Below are positions 26,392 through 34,711 of a DNA stretch of 47,951 nt, piece after piece; the stretch's first letter is position 1; every line of letters starts with the position of its first letter. Below the pieces are notes generated by a model. The model did not search any database and was not told the DNA's origin. It saw nothing but the letters and a program-made list of their open reading frames with translations. The stretch spans positions 1 to 47,951 of the forward strand of contig JAHFUI010000012.1 in assembly GCA_023265175.1 (NCBI GenBank). The letters run 5' to 3'. The position numbers were made by a program, and so were the translations under genes. Origin of the DNA: Acidobacteriota bacterium (GTDB taxonomy: Bacteria; Acidobacteriota; Vicinamibacteria; Vicinamibacterales; CAVVIG01).

Positions 26392-27330
26392 ATGAGACTC
26401 AAGATGATGCTCGCGTACGCGCTACTGCTCGTCAGCGCGCCCGTGTTCGCGCAAGGCAAGCTCAATGTCATGGCGACGATCGAAGATCTCGCCTCGATCG
26501 CGCGGGAGGTCGGCGGCGATCGCATTGCCATCGAATCGATCGCGAAGGGGTACCAGGATCCGCATTTCGTGGAGGCGAAGCCAAGCTTCATTCTCAAGCT
26601 GCAGAAGGCCGACCTGCTCATCGCCATCGGCCGCGAGTTGGAGATCGGGTGGCTGCCGCCGCTGATTCAGCAAAGTCGCAACGGCAAGATCCAGCCGGGC
26701 GCCGAGGCGTACCTCGACGCGTCGGCGCAGGCAAGGATTCTCGACATCCCGCAGGGGCAGATCACGCGCGCGATGGGCGACGTCCATCCGCTCGGCAACC
26801 CGCACTATTGGCTGGATCCTGAGAACGGCAAGACGGTCGCGCGGGAGATCGCCGGGAAGCTGACGCAGCTCAGGCCGAACGACAAAGCATATTTCGATCA
26901 ACGGCTGGCTGATTTCGTCAACCGCGTGAGCGAGGGGGAAAAACGCTGGCTCGCGATGATGGCGCCGTACAAGGGCGTCAAGGTCGTGACATACCACCGG
27001 TCGTTCCCGAACTTCGCCGATCGGTTCGGTCTTGATGTGATCGGCTACGTGGAGCCGCGGCCCGGCATTCCGCCGTCGCCGGGCCATACGTTGGACTTGA
27101 TCCAGGAAATGAAACGCCAACAGATCAAGATCATCCTGATGGAGCCGTACTTCGACCAGAAAACGCCGGACTCGATCGCGAGCCAAACCGGCGCGCAGGT
27201 GCTCGTCATGCCGCCGTCCGTCGGGGGTGAGAAGACGATCACCGATTACTTCAAGCTGTTCGATTACGACATCAATCTGCTCGTGAACGCCCTGAAACGG
27301 ATTGGCGCGAAACCGGCCGGAAACGACTGA
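26392..27330 (+). CDS. Metal ABC transporter substrate-binding protein (ZnuA/cluster A-I)
   Basis: This 312-residue periplasmic protein has a signal peptide (MLAYALLLVSAPVFA). Metal ligands typical of cluster A-I proteins are visible: His in KGYQDPHFVEAKPS near residue 58, His in GNPHYWLDPENG near 139, His in TYHRSFPNFADRFG near 203, and an acidic residue in LMEPYFDQ near 250. The usual His-rich zinc loop is not obvious, so zinc or manganese are both possible. The permease gene starts 9 bp downstream. Confidence 0.9.
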   Translation: MRLKMMLAYALLLVSAPVFAQGKLNVMATIEDLASIAREVGGDRIAIESIAKGYQDPHFVEAKPSFILKLQKADLLIAIGRELEIGWLPPLIQQSRNGKIQPGAEAYLDASAQARILDIPQGQITRAMGDVHPLGNPHYWLDPENGKTVAREIAGKLTQLRPNDKAYFDQRLADFVNRVSEGEKRWLAMMAPYKGVKVVTYHRSFPNFADRFGLDVIGYVEPRPGIPPSPGHTLDLIQEMKRQQIKIILMEPYFDQKTPDSIASQTGAQVLVMPPSVGGEKTITDYFKLFDYDINLLVNALKRIGAKPAGND

Positions 27331-27339
27331 GGGACTCCG

Positions 27340-28230
27340 ATGGATACAGATGTCCTCAACTTTCTCGCTGTCCCGTTTGCGGCGAGCCTCGTCATCGCAG
27401 GCATCCACGCGTATCTTGGAGTGCACGTCGTCGAGCGAGGCGTCATCTTCGTCGATCTCTCGCTCGCGCAGATTGCCGCGTTTGGGGCGACGATCGGCCT
27501 GCTGCTGCCGTTCACGGGCAGCGATCCGCATGCGCCGATCGTGTACTGGATCAGCCTGGTCTTCACATTCATCGGCGCCGTTCTCTTTTCGACGATTCGC
27601 AGTCGTCGTGCCAGGATCCCGCAGGAGGCCATCATCGGCATTGCCTACGCGGTGGCGTCGGCCGCCACCATTCTGGCGATGAGCAAGGCTACCTCGGAGA
27701 GCGAACACCTCAAGGACATGCTGGTCGGCAATATCCTGGCGGTGTCGTGGGACGAGGTGCAGAAGACCGCGTGGCTCTACGCGGCGATTGGCGCATTTCA
27801 CTTCATCTTCCGCCGGCGGTTCCTGATGATCTCGATGGAGCCCGCGAAGGCCGAGGCAGAAGGGATCTCGCTCCGTTTGTGGGATTTTCTCTTCTATGCC
27901 TCGTTCGGGTTCGTCGTGACGCGGTCGGTCTCGATTGCCGGCGTCCTCCTGGTCTTTTGTTATTTGATCGTCCCCTCGGTCGCCGCGATGCTCTACTCGG
28001 ACCGCATCGGCCCGCGGCTTGCCATCGGGTGGACGATGGGGACGATAGTGTCGGCGGTCGGCGTCTACCTCTCGCTACGGCTCGATTTGCCGACCGGCGC
28101 GACAATCGTGTGCACGTTCGGGTTAGCGCTGATAATCATGGCGGCGGTACGTCCGTTCATTCAGCGGACCACGCCGACTGACGTCCACCAGGTCGGATTC
28201 GCCGACAGGGCCCACGGGGCGTCGCATTAG
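27340..28230 (+). CDS. Metal ABC transporter permease (ZnuB-like)
   Basis: This 296-residue inner-membrane protein has about eight hydrophobic segments (VPFAASLVIAGIHAYLGV, QIAAFGATIGLLLPF, GVLLVFCYLIVPSVAAML). GVHVVERGVIFVDLSLAQIAA fits the ABC-3 (ZnuB/MntB) family. It should form the membrane pore for the upstream binding protein. The ATP-binding subunit normally encoded beside it is absent from this cluster and from the whole window. Confidence 0.9.
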   Translation: MDTDVLNFLAVPFAASLVIAGIHAYLGVHVVERGVIFVDLSLAQIAAFGATIGLLLPFTGSDPHAPIVYWISLVFTFIGAVLFSTIRSRRARIPQEAIIGIAYAVASAATILAMSKATSESEHLKDMLVGNILAVSWDEVQKTAWLYAAIGAFHFIFRRRFLMISMEPAKAEAEGISLRLWDFLFYASFGFVVTRSVSIAGVLLVFCYLIVPSVAAMLYSDRIGPRLAIGWTMGTIVSAVGVYLSLRLDLPTGATIVCTFGLALIIMAAVRPFIQRTTPTDVHQVGFADRAHGASH

Positions 28231-28332
28231 CATCTGGTTATCTCGTTATCTGGTTATCTGGTTATCTGGTTATCTAGTTGATTCACATGAACCAATCAAT
28301 AACCAGATAACCAGATGACCAGATAACCAGAT
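28231..28332. repeat. CTGGTTAT inverted-tandem element, copy 4
   Basis: The left arm has about five CTGGTTAT units. The spacer reads TTGATTCACATGAACCAATCA, with one extra base. The right arm has ATAACCAG-type units. It begins at the permease stop codon and ends about 10 bp before the next start codon. Confidence 0.9.
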
Positions 28333-28342
28333 TCGAGGATCC

Positions 28343-28621
28343 GTGACCTGTCGCCAGTGTGGAACCGAAATCGCGGAGAAGGCGCTCATCTGCTTTCGCT
28401 GCGGCACGGCCACGACCGAAGCGAAGTTCAAGCCTGCCGTGCCGAAACGGACGTCATCGTCCTCGCTCATCATCAGCGTCCTCGTCGTCGCGATGTTGAC
28501 GATCGTTGCGTTATACAGCGGACGGGCCACCACAGGCGCCACGCCCCACGTGGTCAGTTGGATCGCTGTCGCCATCGCGGTTGTCATCGTTGCCCTCCGC
28601 GCATACACGCGGCGACGGTAA
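28343..28621 (+). CDS. Membrane-anchored zinc-ribbon protein
   Basis: This 92-residue protein begins with a rubredoxin-like zinc ribbon, [19 protein letters not shown] (two CxxC pairs, residues 3-21). A Ser/Lys linker and two transmembrane helices follow ([19 protein letters not shown] and [19 protein letters not shown]). The start is GTG. Such zinc-ribbon membrane proteins are common and mostly uncharacterised. It directly follows the metal-uptake cluster, but separate transcription is likely given the repeat element. Confidence 0.7.
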   Translation: MTCRQCGTEIAEKALICFRCGTATTEAKFKPAVPKRTSSSSLIISVLVVAMLTIVALYSGRATTGATPHVVSWIAVAIAVVIVALRAYTRRR

Positions 28622-28646
28622 TCGAAAAGGGCGATAATCGACTCGT

Positions 28647-28973
28647 ATGGCGACCGCTACGGTGCGTGAGTGGCTGGCGGCGCTCCGACAACCGCGGCGC
28701 GCGGCGCGAATCGCCACCACGCTGTGGCTCGTGTGGGCAGTCATCGTCTGGAACGTGGTGTTCGATCAGGTCATCGTGATGGCCGGCCGGCGATACCTGC
28801 GCGCGGCCGCGCTCGCCGATCAGGCCGGCGGCCCGTACGCGCGCATCGACGACTGGATGCGTCCGGCTGTCACCAACGGTTTGTGGACCGCATCGGCGGC
28901 CGCCGCGGCGATTCTGGTTCTCGGCGTCTTCGGCGTACGATTTGCAGTGGCTCGAGCTGAATCCAGGACGTAA
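28647..28973 (+). CDS. Small membrane protein of unknown function
   Basis: This 108-residue protein has two hydrophobic segments (TTLWLVWAVIVWNVVFDQVI, residues ~24-43, and ASAAAAAILVLGVFGVRFAV, ~81-100) and a loop between them. No motif is recognised. It lies 25 bp after the zinc-ribbon gene and 17 bp before the LeuA-like gene, so the three may be one transcription unit. Confidence 0.6.
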   Translation: MATATVREWLAALRQPRRAARIATTLWLVWAVIVWNVVFDQVIVMAGRRYLRAAALADQAGGPYARIDDWMRPAVTNGLWTASAAAAAILVLGVFGVRFAVARAESRT

Positions 28974-28990
28974 GCTCCGCGGTCGCCAGT

Positions 28991-30229
28991 ATGCGCATCT
29001 CTCCTCATCCGCTTATTTACGACTGGAACCACGACGCGGTCGGGCCGCGGCCGCCGGTGGCCATGCTGAACGATGAGACGCTGCGCGACGGCTTGCAGTC
29101 GCCGTCGGTGCGCACGCCGCCAATCGATCAGAAGATCGACATCCTCCGTCACATGGACGCGCTGGGCATCGACACCGCCGACATCGGCCTGCCAGGGGCT
29201 GGTCCGAGAGTCGTCGAGGACGTCGAGCGGCTCGCGCGGGCGATCGCCGACGAGCGGCTGAACATTCGCGCCAACTGCGCCGCGCGAACCCTCGTCGCGG
29301 ACATCACGCCGATTGCCGAGATCACGCAGCGCACCGGCGTGCCGATTGAGTGTTGTACCTTCATCGGGTCGAGTCCGATTCGCCAATACGCGGAGGGATG
29401 GACCGTTGATTACCTGAGGAGCTGCACCGAACAGGCGATCGGTTTTGCGGTCAAGCAAGGGCTGAACGTGATGTTCGTGACCGAGGACACGACGCGCGCC
29501 GATCCGGAGCAATTGCGCCTGCTGTACACCACAGCCATCAACGCCGGGGCAAAGCGCCTCTGCATCGCCGACACCGTCGGACACGCGACGCCCAACGGCG
29601 CCAAGGCGATCGTCGGCTACGTCAAGTCGCTGATCGCTGAGCTCGGCGCCGACGTCGGCATCGACTGGCACGGACACCGCGATCGCGGGTTCGGTGTCGC
29701 CAGCAGCCTCGCCGCCCTCGAAGCGGGCGCCACGCGCCTGCACGGCGCCGCGCTCGGCATCGGCGAGCGCTGCGGCAACACGCCGCTCGATCTGCTCCTG
29801 GTGAATCTCGTGATGATGGGCTACATCGATCGCGATCTGAGCAGTCTTGGCGCCTACTGCCACGCGGTCGCGCGCGCGTGCCACGTGCGGATTCCGCCCA
29901 ACTATCCGGTCATCGGCGCCGACGCGTTCCGTACGGCAACCGGCGTTCACGCGGCGGCCGTCGTCAAGGCGTTCAAGAAGGGCGATCGGGCGTTGATGGA
30001 TGCGGTGTACGCGGCCGTGCCGGCCAGCCTGGTGGGACGTGAACAGGAGATCGAAGTGGGACCGCTGTCCGGCCGCTCCAACGTCGTCTTCTGGCTGGAG
30101 AAGCGCGGCCTGCCGGCGACCGATGAGATCGTCGACCGCGTCTTCGCCGCCGCCAAGGCGTCGAACCGCGTGCTGAGCCACGATCAGATTCAGCGCCTTG
30201 TGGACGACGCCAAGGTTACTTCGCGGTAA
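28991..30229 (+). CDS. LeuA/HMG-CoA-lyase-like enzyme (DRE-TIM metallolyase)
   Basis: This 412-residue acyl-CoA/2-oxoacid condensing or cleaving enzyme has NDETLRDGLQSPSV near residue 27 for metal binding, DWHGHRDRGFGVASS near 223 for the His pair, and LGIGERCGNTPLD near 255. Its HGHRDRG differs from the HCHDDLG of the short LeuA in this window, so the two are distant paralogues. It could be a citramalate, homocitrate or isopropylmalate synthase; sequence alone does not decide. Its 3' end overlaps a HEAT-gene remnant on the other strand. Confidence 0.8.
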   Translation: MRISPHPLIYDWNHDAVGPRPPVAMLNDETLRDGLQSPSVRTPPIDQKIDILRHMDALGIDTADIGLPGAGPRVVEDVERLARAIADERLNIRANCAARTLVADITPIAEITQRTGVPIECCTFIGSSPIRQYAEGWTVDYLRSCTEQAIGFAVKQGLNVMFVTEDTTRADPEQLRLLYTTAINAGAKRLCIADTVGHATPNGAKAIVGYVKSLIAELGADVGIDWHGHRDRGFGVASSLAALEAGATRLHGAALGIGERCGNTPLDLLLVNLVMMGYIDRDLSSLGAYCHAVARACHVRIPPNYPVIGADAFRTATGVHAAAVVKAFKKGDRALMDAVYAAVPASLVGREQEIEVGPLSGRSNVVFWLEKRGLPATDEIVDRVFAAAKASNRVLSHDQIQRLVDDAKVTSR

Positions 30230-30310
30230 GAATCTCGTCGAAGAACGCCACCGCCCGTGGATCGTTCGACTGGCCCAGCCAGAACATCGCCTGTTCGCGG
30301 ACTGGCGGGT
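30216..30310 (-). pseudogene. 3' remnant of a HEAT-repeat gene, copy 1
   Basis: The minus strand encodes REQAMFWLGQSNDPRAVAFF then DEILTAK and a stop, typical of the last repeat of HEAT proteins. The intact HEAT gene 1.6 kb away ends similarly (KFFDEILAKK). Upstream codons do not continue the repeat pattern, so only about 30 codons survive. The last 14 bases overlap the LeuA-like gene. Seventy-one bases are repeated near 35.4 kb with two mismatches. Confidence 0.7.
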
Positions 30311-30370
30311 GCCTGCCCAGTACGGGAGCCCGTGGTATGCTCCCGGTGGCTACCACTTGGAGTAACCGGT

Positions 30371-30799
30371 GTGACGGCTCACTTGGCGCAGGGAACGGCG
30401 GTCTGCAGCCTGGGAGCGGCGGTTGCGGTCGCAAGCATTCTTGCGGCCTGCGGGGGCTCGAGTTCACCAACTACGCCGTCTCAAGTGCCCGGCACGGGCG
30501 GTGGAGGCGGTGCGCAAGCGCCGACCATCACGATCACGTCGAGCGGCGCGAGCCCCAGGAGCATGACGGTCAGCCTCGGCAGTCAGGTGACCTTCGTGAA
30601 CAACGACTCACGCACGCACCAGATGTATTCGAATCCCCATCCCGAACATGCCGACTGCCCGGAAATTAACCAGGTGGGCTTCCTGGATCCGGGGCAGAGC
30701 CGGCAGACGGGAAACCTCAACACCGCACGGACGTGCGGATATCATGACCACGGCGAGCCGTCGGACGTGTCGCTGCAGGGCACAATCACGATTCGGTGA
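30371..30799 (+). CDS. Cupredoxin-like lipoprotein
   Basis: This 142-residue protein has a lipoprotein signal ending ASILAAC, then a Gly/Ser/Pro linker and a cupredoxin fold (TITITSSGASPRSMTVSLGS). Candidate copper ligands are His in NDSRTHQMYS and the cluster RTCGYHDHGEP near the end. The Cys...His spacing suits a plastocyanin-like site, although a standard Met ligand is not obvious. A GTG start is chosen because GGAG lies about 9 bp upstream and it gives a compact signal. The likely role is copper-dependent electron transfer or copper binding at the envelope. Confidence 0.75.
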   Translation: MTAHLAQGTAVCSLGAAVAVASILAACGGSSSPTTPSQVPGTGGGGGAQAPTITITSSGASPRSMTVSLGSQVTFVNNDSRTHQMYSNPHPEHADCPEINQVGFLDPGQSRQTGNLNTARTCGYHDHGEPSDVSLQGTITIR

Positions 30800-30844
30800 A
30801 GCTGGACAGCGCGGGTGCTTGGGCGGCGTGAATCGAAAACAACA

Positions 30845-30875
30845 AGAGCGGGCACCCTCATGGGACGCCCGCTCT
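30845..30875 (-). terminator. Probable Rho-independent-like terminator
   Basis: AGAGCGGGC and GCCCGCTCT form a perfect 9-bp stem with a 13-nt loop between two convergent genes. Reading the minus strand, the stem is followed by TTGTTGTTTTC, a fair U-rich tail. It should therefore stop transcription of the minus-strand gene upstream; the plus-strand side lacks a T-tract. Confidence 0.55.
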
Positions 30876-30906
30876 CTGAAGACGGGGAACCCTTTCGTCC
30901 TTCCTC

Positions 30907-31641
30907 CTACTGGGGCGGCGGCGGCACGTGGCACGTCGCGCTCGCCGAATTTCCCTCTGCATCGGTCGCTGTGATCGTCGCGTCACCGGGTCCCACCCGG
31001 AAGTGCCGGAGATTGCCCGCCCCCATGTCGTTGACAAGCGTCACGCCTGTCTGCCCCGGCGTCTGGGTGATCTTGATCGTCTCGCCATTGCCCAGCGTGT
31101 AGGAGCCTAGAGAGATCGTCGGCGAGGGCGTCGCCAGATCGGAAGCCGACACCTGGTAGAACCCGTCCTGATTCTGGTTGTGGGCTTGCGGCACATTCTC
31201 GTCGCTCGGATTGACGCTCTGCACGCAACTCACCGTCGGCGGCGTCAGATCCCTGATGTAGACGGTCACGCTCGTTCTGGCATCGCATGTGACCGGCACA
31301 TCGACCTCGCTTGGGACCGCCGTCCAGCCAGGCGGAGGAATGATGCGCGCGTGGCTCTGGCCAACTTGCGGGAAATCGATGACGATTGGCGTATTGGTCG
31401 GGAGAGATGTGAACGGAGGCGTGTCTGGAAACGGCGCCAGGAAATCAGAGGATACGTCGACACCCACGGACGCCAAGGCCGAAGGCGAATTGACCATGAG
31501 GTCGAGGGGCTGCCCGGCACCATCCGTGAACCATGCCGTGTACACGCCGGGGTCGGCACTGGCGGGATCCTTCCCGATCTTGTACGGAGACCGGTCGAAC
31601 ATGTCGGGCTGCACGACGACCACCACCCACGGTCCCTGCAA
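30907..31641 (-). pseudogene. Secreted beta-sandwich protein with disrupted 5' end
   Basis: The open frame is 244 residues, with Cys-containing strands (VPVTCDARTSVTVYIRDL, TPPTVSCVQSVNPSDENV) and a final Ig/HYR-like repeat ending in TDAEGNSASATCHVPPPPQ. No signal peptide is present. Upstream in the same frame APTLVGATGSEFEIPASEVG continues to a stop; a one-frame shift there joins it to ALTALVIKPSGAP. A single frameshift near 31.7 kb would explain the missing N-terminus. A sequencing error or a TTG start is possible. Confidence 0.5.
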
Positions 31642-31830
31642 GTCACCAACCTCGGAGGCGGGAATCTCAAACTCGCTGCCGGTCGCGCCGACGAGTGTCG
31701 GCGCCCGGTGCTCCAGATGGTTTGATCACGAGGGCGGTGAGCGCGCCACTGCCGGCGAGCCCATGAACGACGCCGGCGGGCAGCGGCCGTCGGGCCAAGA
31801 CGATAGGCGGGTAACGTAGGGCTCAGGCCG

Positions 31831-32412
31831 TTACTTCTTGGCTAGAATCTCGTCGAAGAACTTTGTCGCAGCCTCGTCACCCGATCGGGCGAGCGCCGAC
31901 ATTGCCGCTCTCTTGATGTTGATATCTTTCGAGGTCCGTGCCATCTGCACCAGCCACGCGACGCCGTCCGCTGGCTGCAGATCGGTCAGCCAGACGAGCG
32001 GCAACCCACCTGCGTCGATGTCGCACTCCGGGGTGAACGATCGGAGGCGGACGATCTCGCCGGCTTCCATCCGCGCCAGGACATAGAACTCCGAGGGCGG
32101 TTCCAGCAGTACTCGCGAGCCGTTGCCGCCGCAGGTGCGCCGCGCGCCCGGCGCGGCCGCGAGGCGATACCCGATCCACGCTGGCATGTTGGCCGCCGCG
32201 ACCGACTGGACGACGCGGTCGACGCCCTGAGCGGCCGACCGCATGTCCACTTTCGCGTTGGTGACCGGTGCCTGCGCACTCAGCACGGCAGCACCCAGCA
32301 CGCCAGCACCCAGCACGAGCCCCTGAGCACCCAGCACCGCAGCATCCGGCACCAAGCACCCGCACGCAGCACGGAGCATCCCGCACGCAGCACGCAGCAT
32401 TCGGCATTTCAT
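31831..32412 (-). CDS. Secreted HEAT-type protein with repeat-derived signal peptide
   Basis: The frame encodes 193 residues. The first ~45 form an Ala/Leu-rich signal-like stretch encoded by degenerate GTGCTG-type tandem repeats. The mature part contains WIGYRLAAAPGARRTCGGNG, an FTPECDIDAGGLPLVWL segment and a final HEAT helix pair (RAAMSALARSGDEAATKFFDE). The start overlaps the upstream HEAT gene's stop (ATGA). It is the fourth gene of the sigma/anti-sigma operon, and its molecular role is unknown. Confidence 0.7.
   Translation of the reverse strand: MKCRMLRAACGMLRAACGCLVPDAAVLGAQGLVLGAGVLGAAVLSAQAPVTNAKVDMRSAAQGVDRVVQSVAAANMPAWIGYRLAAAPGARRTCGGNGSRVLLEPPSEFYVLARMEAGEIVRLRSFTPECDIDAGGLPLVWLTDLQPADGVAWLVQMARTSKDINIKRAAMSALARSGDEAATKFFDEILAKK
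32282..32400. repeat. AGCACCC/GCACGCA short tandem repeats inside a coding region
   Basis: About a dozen degenerate 7-8 bp units (CAGCACC, AGCACGC, GCACGCA) run through the 5' part of the secreted HEAT gene. They encode the repetitive signal sequence (MLRAACGMLRAACG, VLGAQGLVLGAGVLGAA). Unlike other arrays here, this one is coding and has no clear inverted arm. Confidence 0.8.
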
Positions 32413-33917
32413 TTCAACAGCTCGAGTAAATAATCGGTGCCTGCCTTCGACTTCATCAGCGACAACTTGGACACGATTTCCTTCTTGAGCGCCGCGTCCT
32501 TCTCCGCGCGCGCCAGCTCCACCAGCGCCGTCCCGTTTTGTTGGAGGAACAGTGCGTTGATGATCTCCTTCCGTACATCGGCGCCGGCGTCGGACGCATA
32601 CATGGAGCGCAACGCGTCGCCCGTCTTGGCGGCGCCCATCAGGCCGAGATTACGGATCGCCGCCCGCCGAAGCCCTAAATCCTTTTCGGTCCGCGCGAGC
32701 TCGATGAGCCTGTCTGATTTTCCGGTGAGGAACAGAGCCTGAACGATCCGCTTCCTTGCGTCGGCGGACGGCTCGTTCTGGTACAAATCCCACAGCTCCG
32801 TATCAGCATGGATCAGGCCCAGTTGCTGCACGGCTTCCCCGCGCAGCTCGGGCGCCGCTTCGGTCTTGGCGAGCGAGACGAGCCGCGCGCGATCCCCGGC
32901 GGTCATGAAGCTTCGGAGAATCGCGCGCTTGACTGCCGGATCGGTCGACGTGCGATACGCCTCGTCGAGGACCTGACGATTCTCCGGTCCGCCCATCGCG
33001 CCCAGATAACGGATCGCCCTCAGCTGCAAGTCGGGGTTGCCGTTCTTGACGACGCCCGTGATGATTTCGCGGGCGCGGGCCGAGCGGCTCTGGCTCAGGA
33101 CGAACAGCGCGTTCTCCTGCACCTTCACCGAGCTGTTCCCCGCGAGCAGCCGCTCGATCATCGGCACCGCACGCTCCGGGTCGCTCTGCATCAGGCCGCG
33201 CAGCGCGAGCAGCTTGAGCTCTTCGTCATTCTCGGCGTCAGGCGAGACCGCCTGGCCCGACGCCTGGCGGATCTCGACTTCGAGCGCCTTCGCATCCTTC
33301 AACCAGCGGCTGTCGGCGAAGCGCTTCTGCAAGTCGGCGAGCGTCGCCAGCGCTTCCGCGCGCTGCTCCAGTTTGGCGAGCGTGTACGATTTCCAATAGA
33401 GCGCCGCGTCAACACGAGTGCTGCCTGGCAACAAGGCCAGTCTGTCCAGCTGCTCGATGGCTCGTTCGTAGCGACCGCGGTCGATCGACTGGCGCGCCTG
33501 ATTGTAGAGGCCGTCGGCCTGCGTCTGACGGGTGAGCGCTTGCGCGTTTCGCGACAGCGCTTCCGCTTGTCGACCGAGCACGATCGCCTGCTCGGGATCG
33601 AATCCCGGCGCGAAGTTGCCGACAATCGACTGGACCGATTCCCGTGCGGCCTCGGCCGCCTGGCGCGCCGCCTCGCGAATCGCATCGACATCCAGATCGA
33701 CGGTGAAGTCGTCCGGGTTGAACGTGAAGTCGAACGAAAACGGCGCTGGCGGCGGTGGTGGTGACGGCACGGGAGGCAGCGGCACACGAGGCGCGGGGGG
33801 CGGCGCCGGCAGTGCCGGTACCGGCCGAACCGACTGGCCGGCTGCGACCGCAACGCCGACGGAAAAGAATCCGGCCAATGCCATGCACGACGCATGTTTT
33901 GTCATGAATGTGTTCAT
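32409..33917 (-). CDS. Secreted HEAT-repeat protein
   Basis: This 502-residue protein has a signal peptide (ALAGFFSVGVAVAAGQ), a Pro-rich linker (residues ~32-60), and an Asp/Phe-rich segment (FSFDFTFNPDDFTVDLDVD). Next come TPR-like helices (YERAIEQLDRLALLPGS), then about seven HEAT repeats of ~35 residues (for example ALFLTGKSDRLIELARTEKD). It is probably a periplasmic or envelope scaffold. The start overlaps the anti-sigma stop (ATGA) and its own stop overlaps the next start, so translation is coupled through the operon. Confidence 0.85.
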   Translation of the reverse strand: MNTFMTKHASCMALAGFFSVGVAVAAGQSVRPVPALPAPPPAPRVPLPPVPSPPPPPAPFSFDFTFNPDDFTVDLDVDAIREAARQAAEAARESVQSIVGNFAPGFDPEQAIVLGRQAEALSRNAQALTRQTQADGLYNQARQSIDRGRYERAIEQLDRLALLPGSTRVDAALYWKSYTLAKLEQRAEALATLADLQKRFADSRWLKDAKALEVEIRQASGQAVSPDAENDEELKLLALRGLMQSDPERAVPMIERLLAGNSSVKVQENALFVLSQSRSARAREIITGVVKNGNPDLQLRAIRYLGAMGGPENRQVLDEAYRTSTDPAVKRAILRSFMTAGDRARLVSLAKTEAAPELRGEAVQQLGLIHADTELWDLYQNEPSADARKRIVQALFLTGKSDRLIELARTEKDLGLRRAAIRNLGLMGAAKTGDALRSMYASDAGADVRKEIINALFLQQNGTALVELARAEKDAALKKEIVSKLSLMKSKAGTDYLLELLK

Positions 33918-34711
33918 GTGATTTTCCTGGGCTGGGTAGGCGCGATCTCGCGCTCGTGGAGTTCATCGGCAAGGATGCGGACCTTGAACAGCAGCGCCGC
34001 TAGGTCGACGCGAGCGCGCACTTCGTCCAGCTCGGCGGCCTTCGGCATCGACGGCCCGTGGACGATTTCAAGAAGGCTTCGTTCGAGCTCGTCGAGGACG
34101 TTCGCGACGAGCTCGTCTCCCGCGCGCGCCGCGGCGTCACGATACAGACGGTTGGAGTCGATGAGGTCGGCCGACCATGCCTGTTGATCGGTCAGGTCGA
34201 CGGTCTGTCCTTCAGCGTTCATCAGATCGAGCAGCACGCGCTCGGATCGATCGAGGTGATCGCTGGTCGCGGCCAGTCGAACGCGTGCACCGGCTTCGTT
34301 TGGATCGACGGCGACGACTGGCGACGCGGGCGCGCGCGGCGGCCACATGCGGCCGGCGACGAACGCGCCGATGACAATCGCGACCGCTGCGCCGGCGAGA
34401 GACAGGCGCTTCCAACCAAACCATCCGTGCCACCACGGCACCACCGGCTCCGGCAAGCGCGACCGGATGCGCTGCCACACGTCGAGACCGTAGGACTCCT
34501 CGCGCTCAGGGACGTCGATCACCGGCACGAGCTGTAGCGTCTCGGCCAGCGCGCGGTACGCCTTGGCGCATGCAGCGCACGTCTCGAGGTGATGCTCGAC
34601 ATCGTCCCTCCACAGAGCTTGGGGCGACCCTGAGCTTGTCGATGGGTCGCCCCGGCGGCGGCCCTCGCCGTAGTAGTAGAGAATCAGGTCGTCTTCCGTG
34701 TAATGGGTCAT
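33914..34711 (-). CDS. Anti-sigma factor with zf-HC2 zinc finger
   Basis: This 265-residue membrane protein has an N-terminal anti-sigma zinc finger (HHLETCAACAKAYRALAE, HxxxCxxC). One transmembrane helix (LAGAAVAIVIGAFVAGRM, residues ~105-122) follows, then an extracytoplasmic helical domain. It should bind and restrain the ECF sigma factor encoded upstream, with which it overlaps by four bases. An in-frame 33-bp palindrome inserted at residues ~20-32 encodes DPSTSSGSPQA, a disordered addition before the finger. Confidence 0.88.
   Translation of the reverse strand: MTHYTEDDLILYYYGEGRRRGDPSTSSGSPQALWRDDVEHHLETCAACAKAYRALAETLQLVPVIDVPEREESYGLDVWQRIRSRLPEPVVPWWHGWFGWKRLSLAGAAVAIVIGAFVAGRMWPPRAPASPVVAVDPNEAGARVRLAATSDHLDRSERVLLDLMNAEGQTVDLTDQQAWSADLIDSNRLYRDAAARAGDELVANVLDELERSLLEIVHGPSMPKAAELDEVRARVDLAALLFKVRILADELHEREIAPTQPRKIT
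34621..34653. repeat. Palindrome inserted within the anti-sigma gene
   Basis: GGGGCGACCC and GGGTCGCCCC pair perfectly around TGAGCTTGTCGAT. The insertion keeps the reading frame and encodes DPSTSSGSP. Sequences with the same core (CCTGAGCTTGTCGA) are familiar as dispersed palindromes in many high-GC genomes, here found inside a gene. Confidence 0.8.

Noticed and set aside
31180-31819. Long plus-strand open frames opposite the disrupted secreted gene
   Set aside because: They are antisense to a better coding frame with secreted-protein features and have no recognisable domains.
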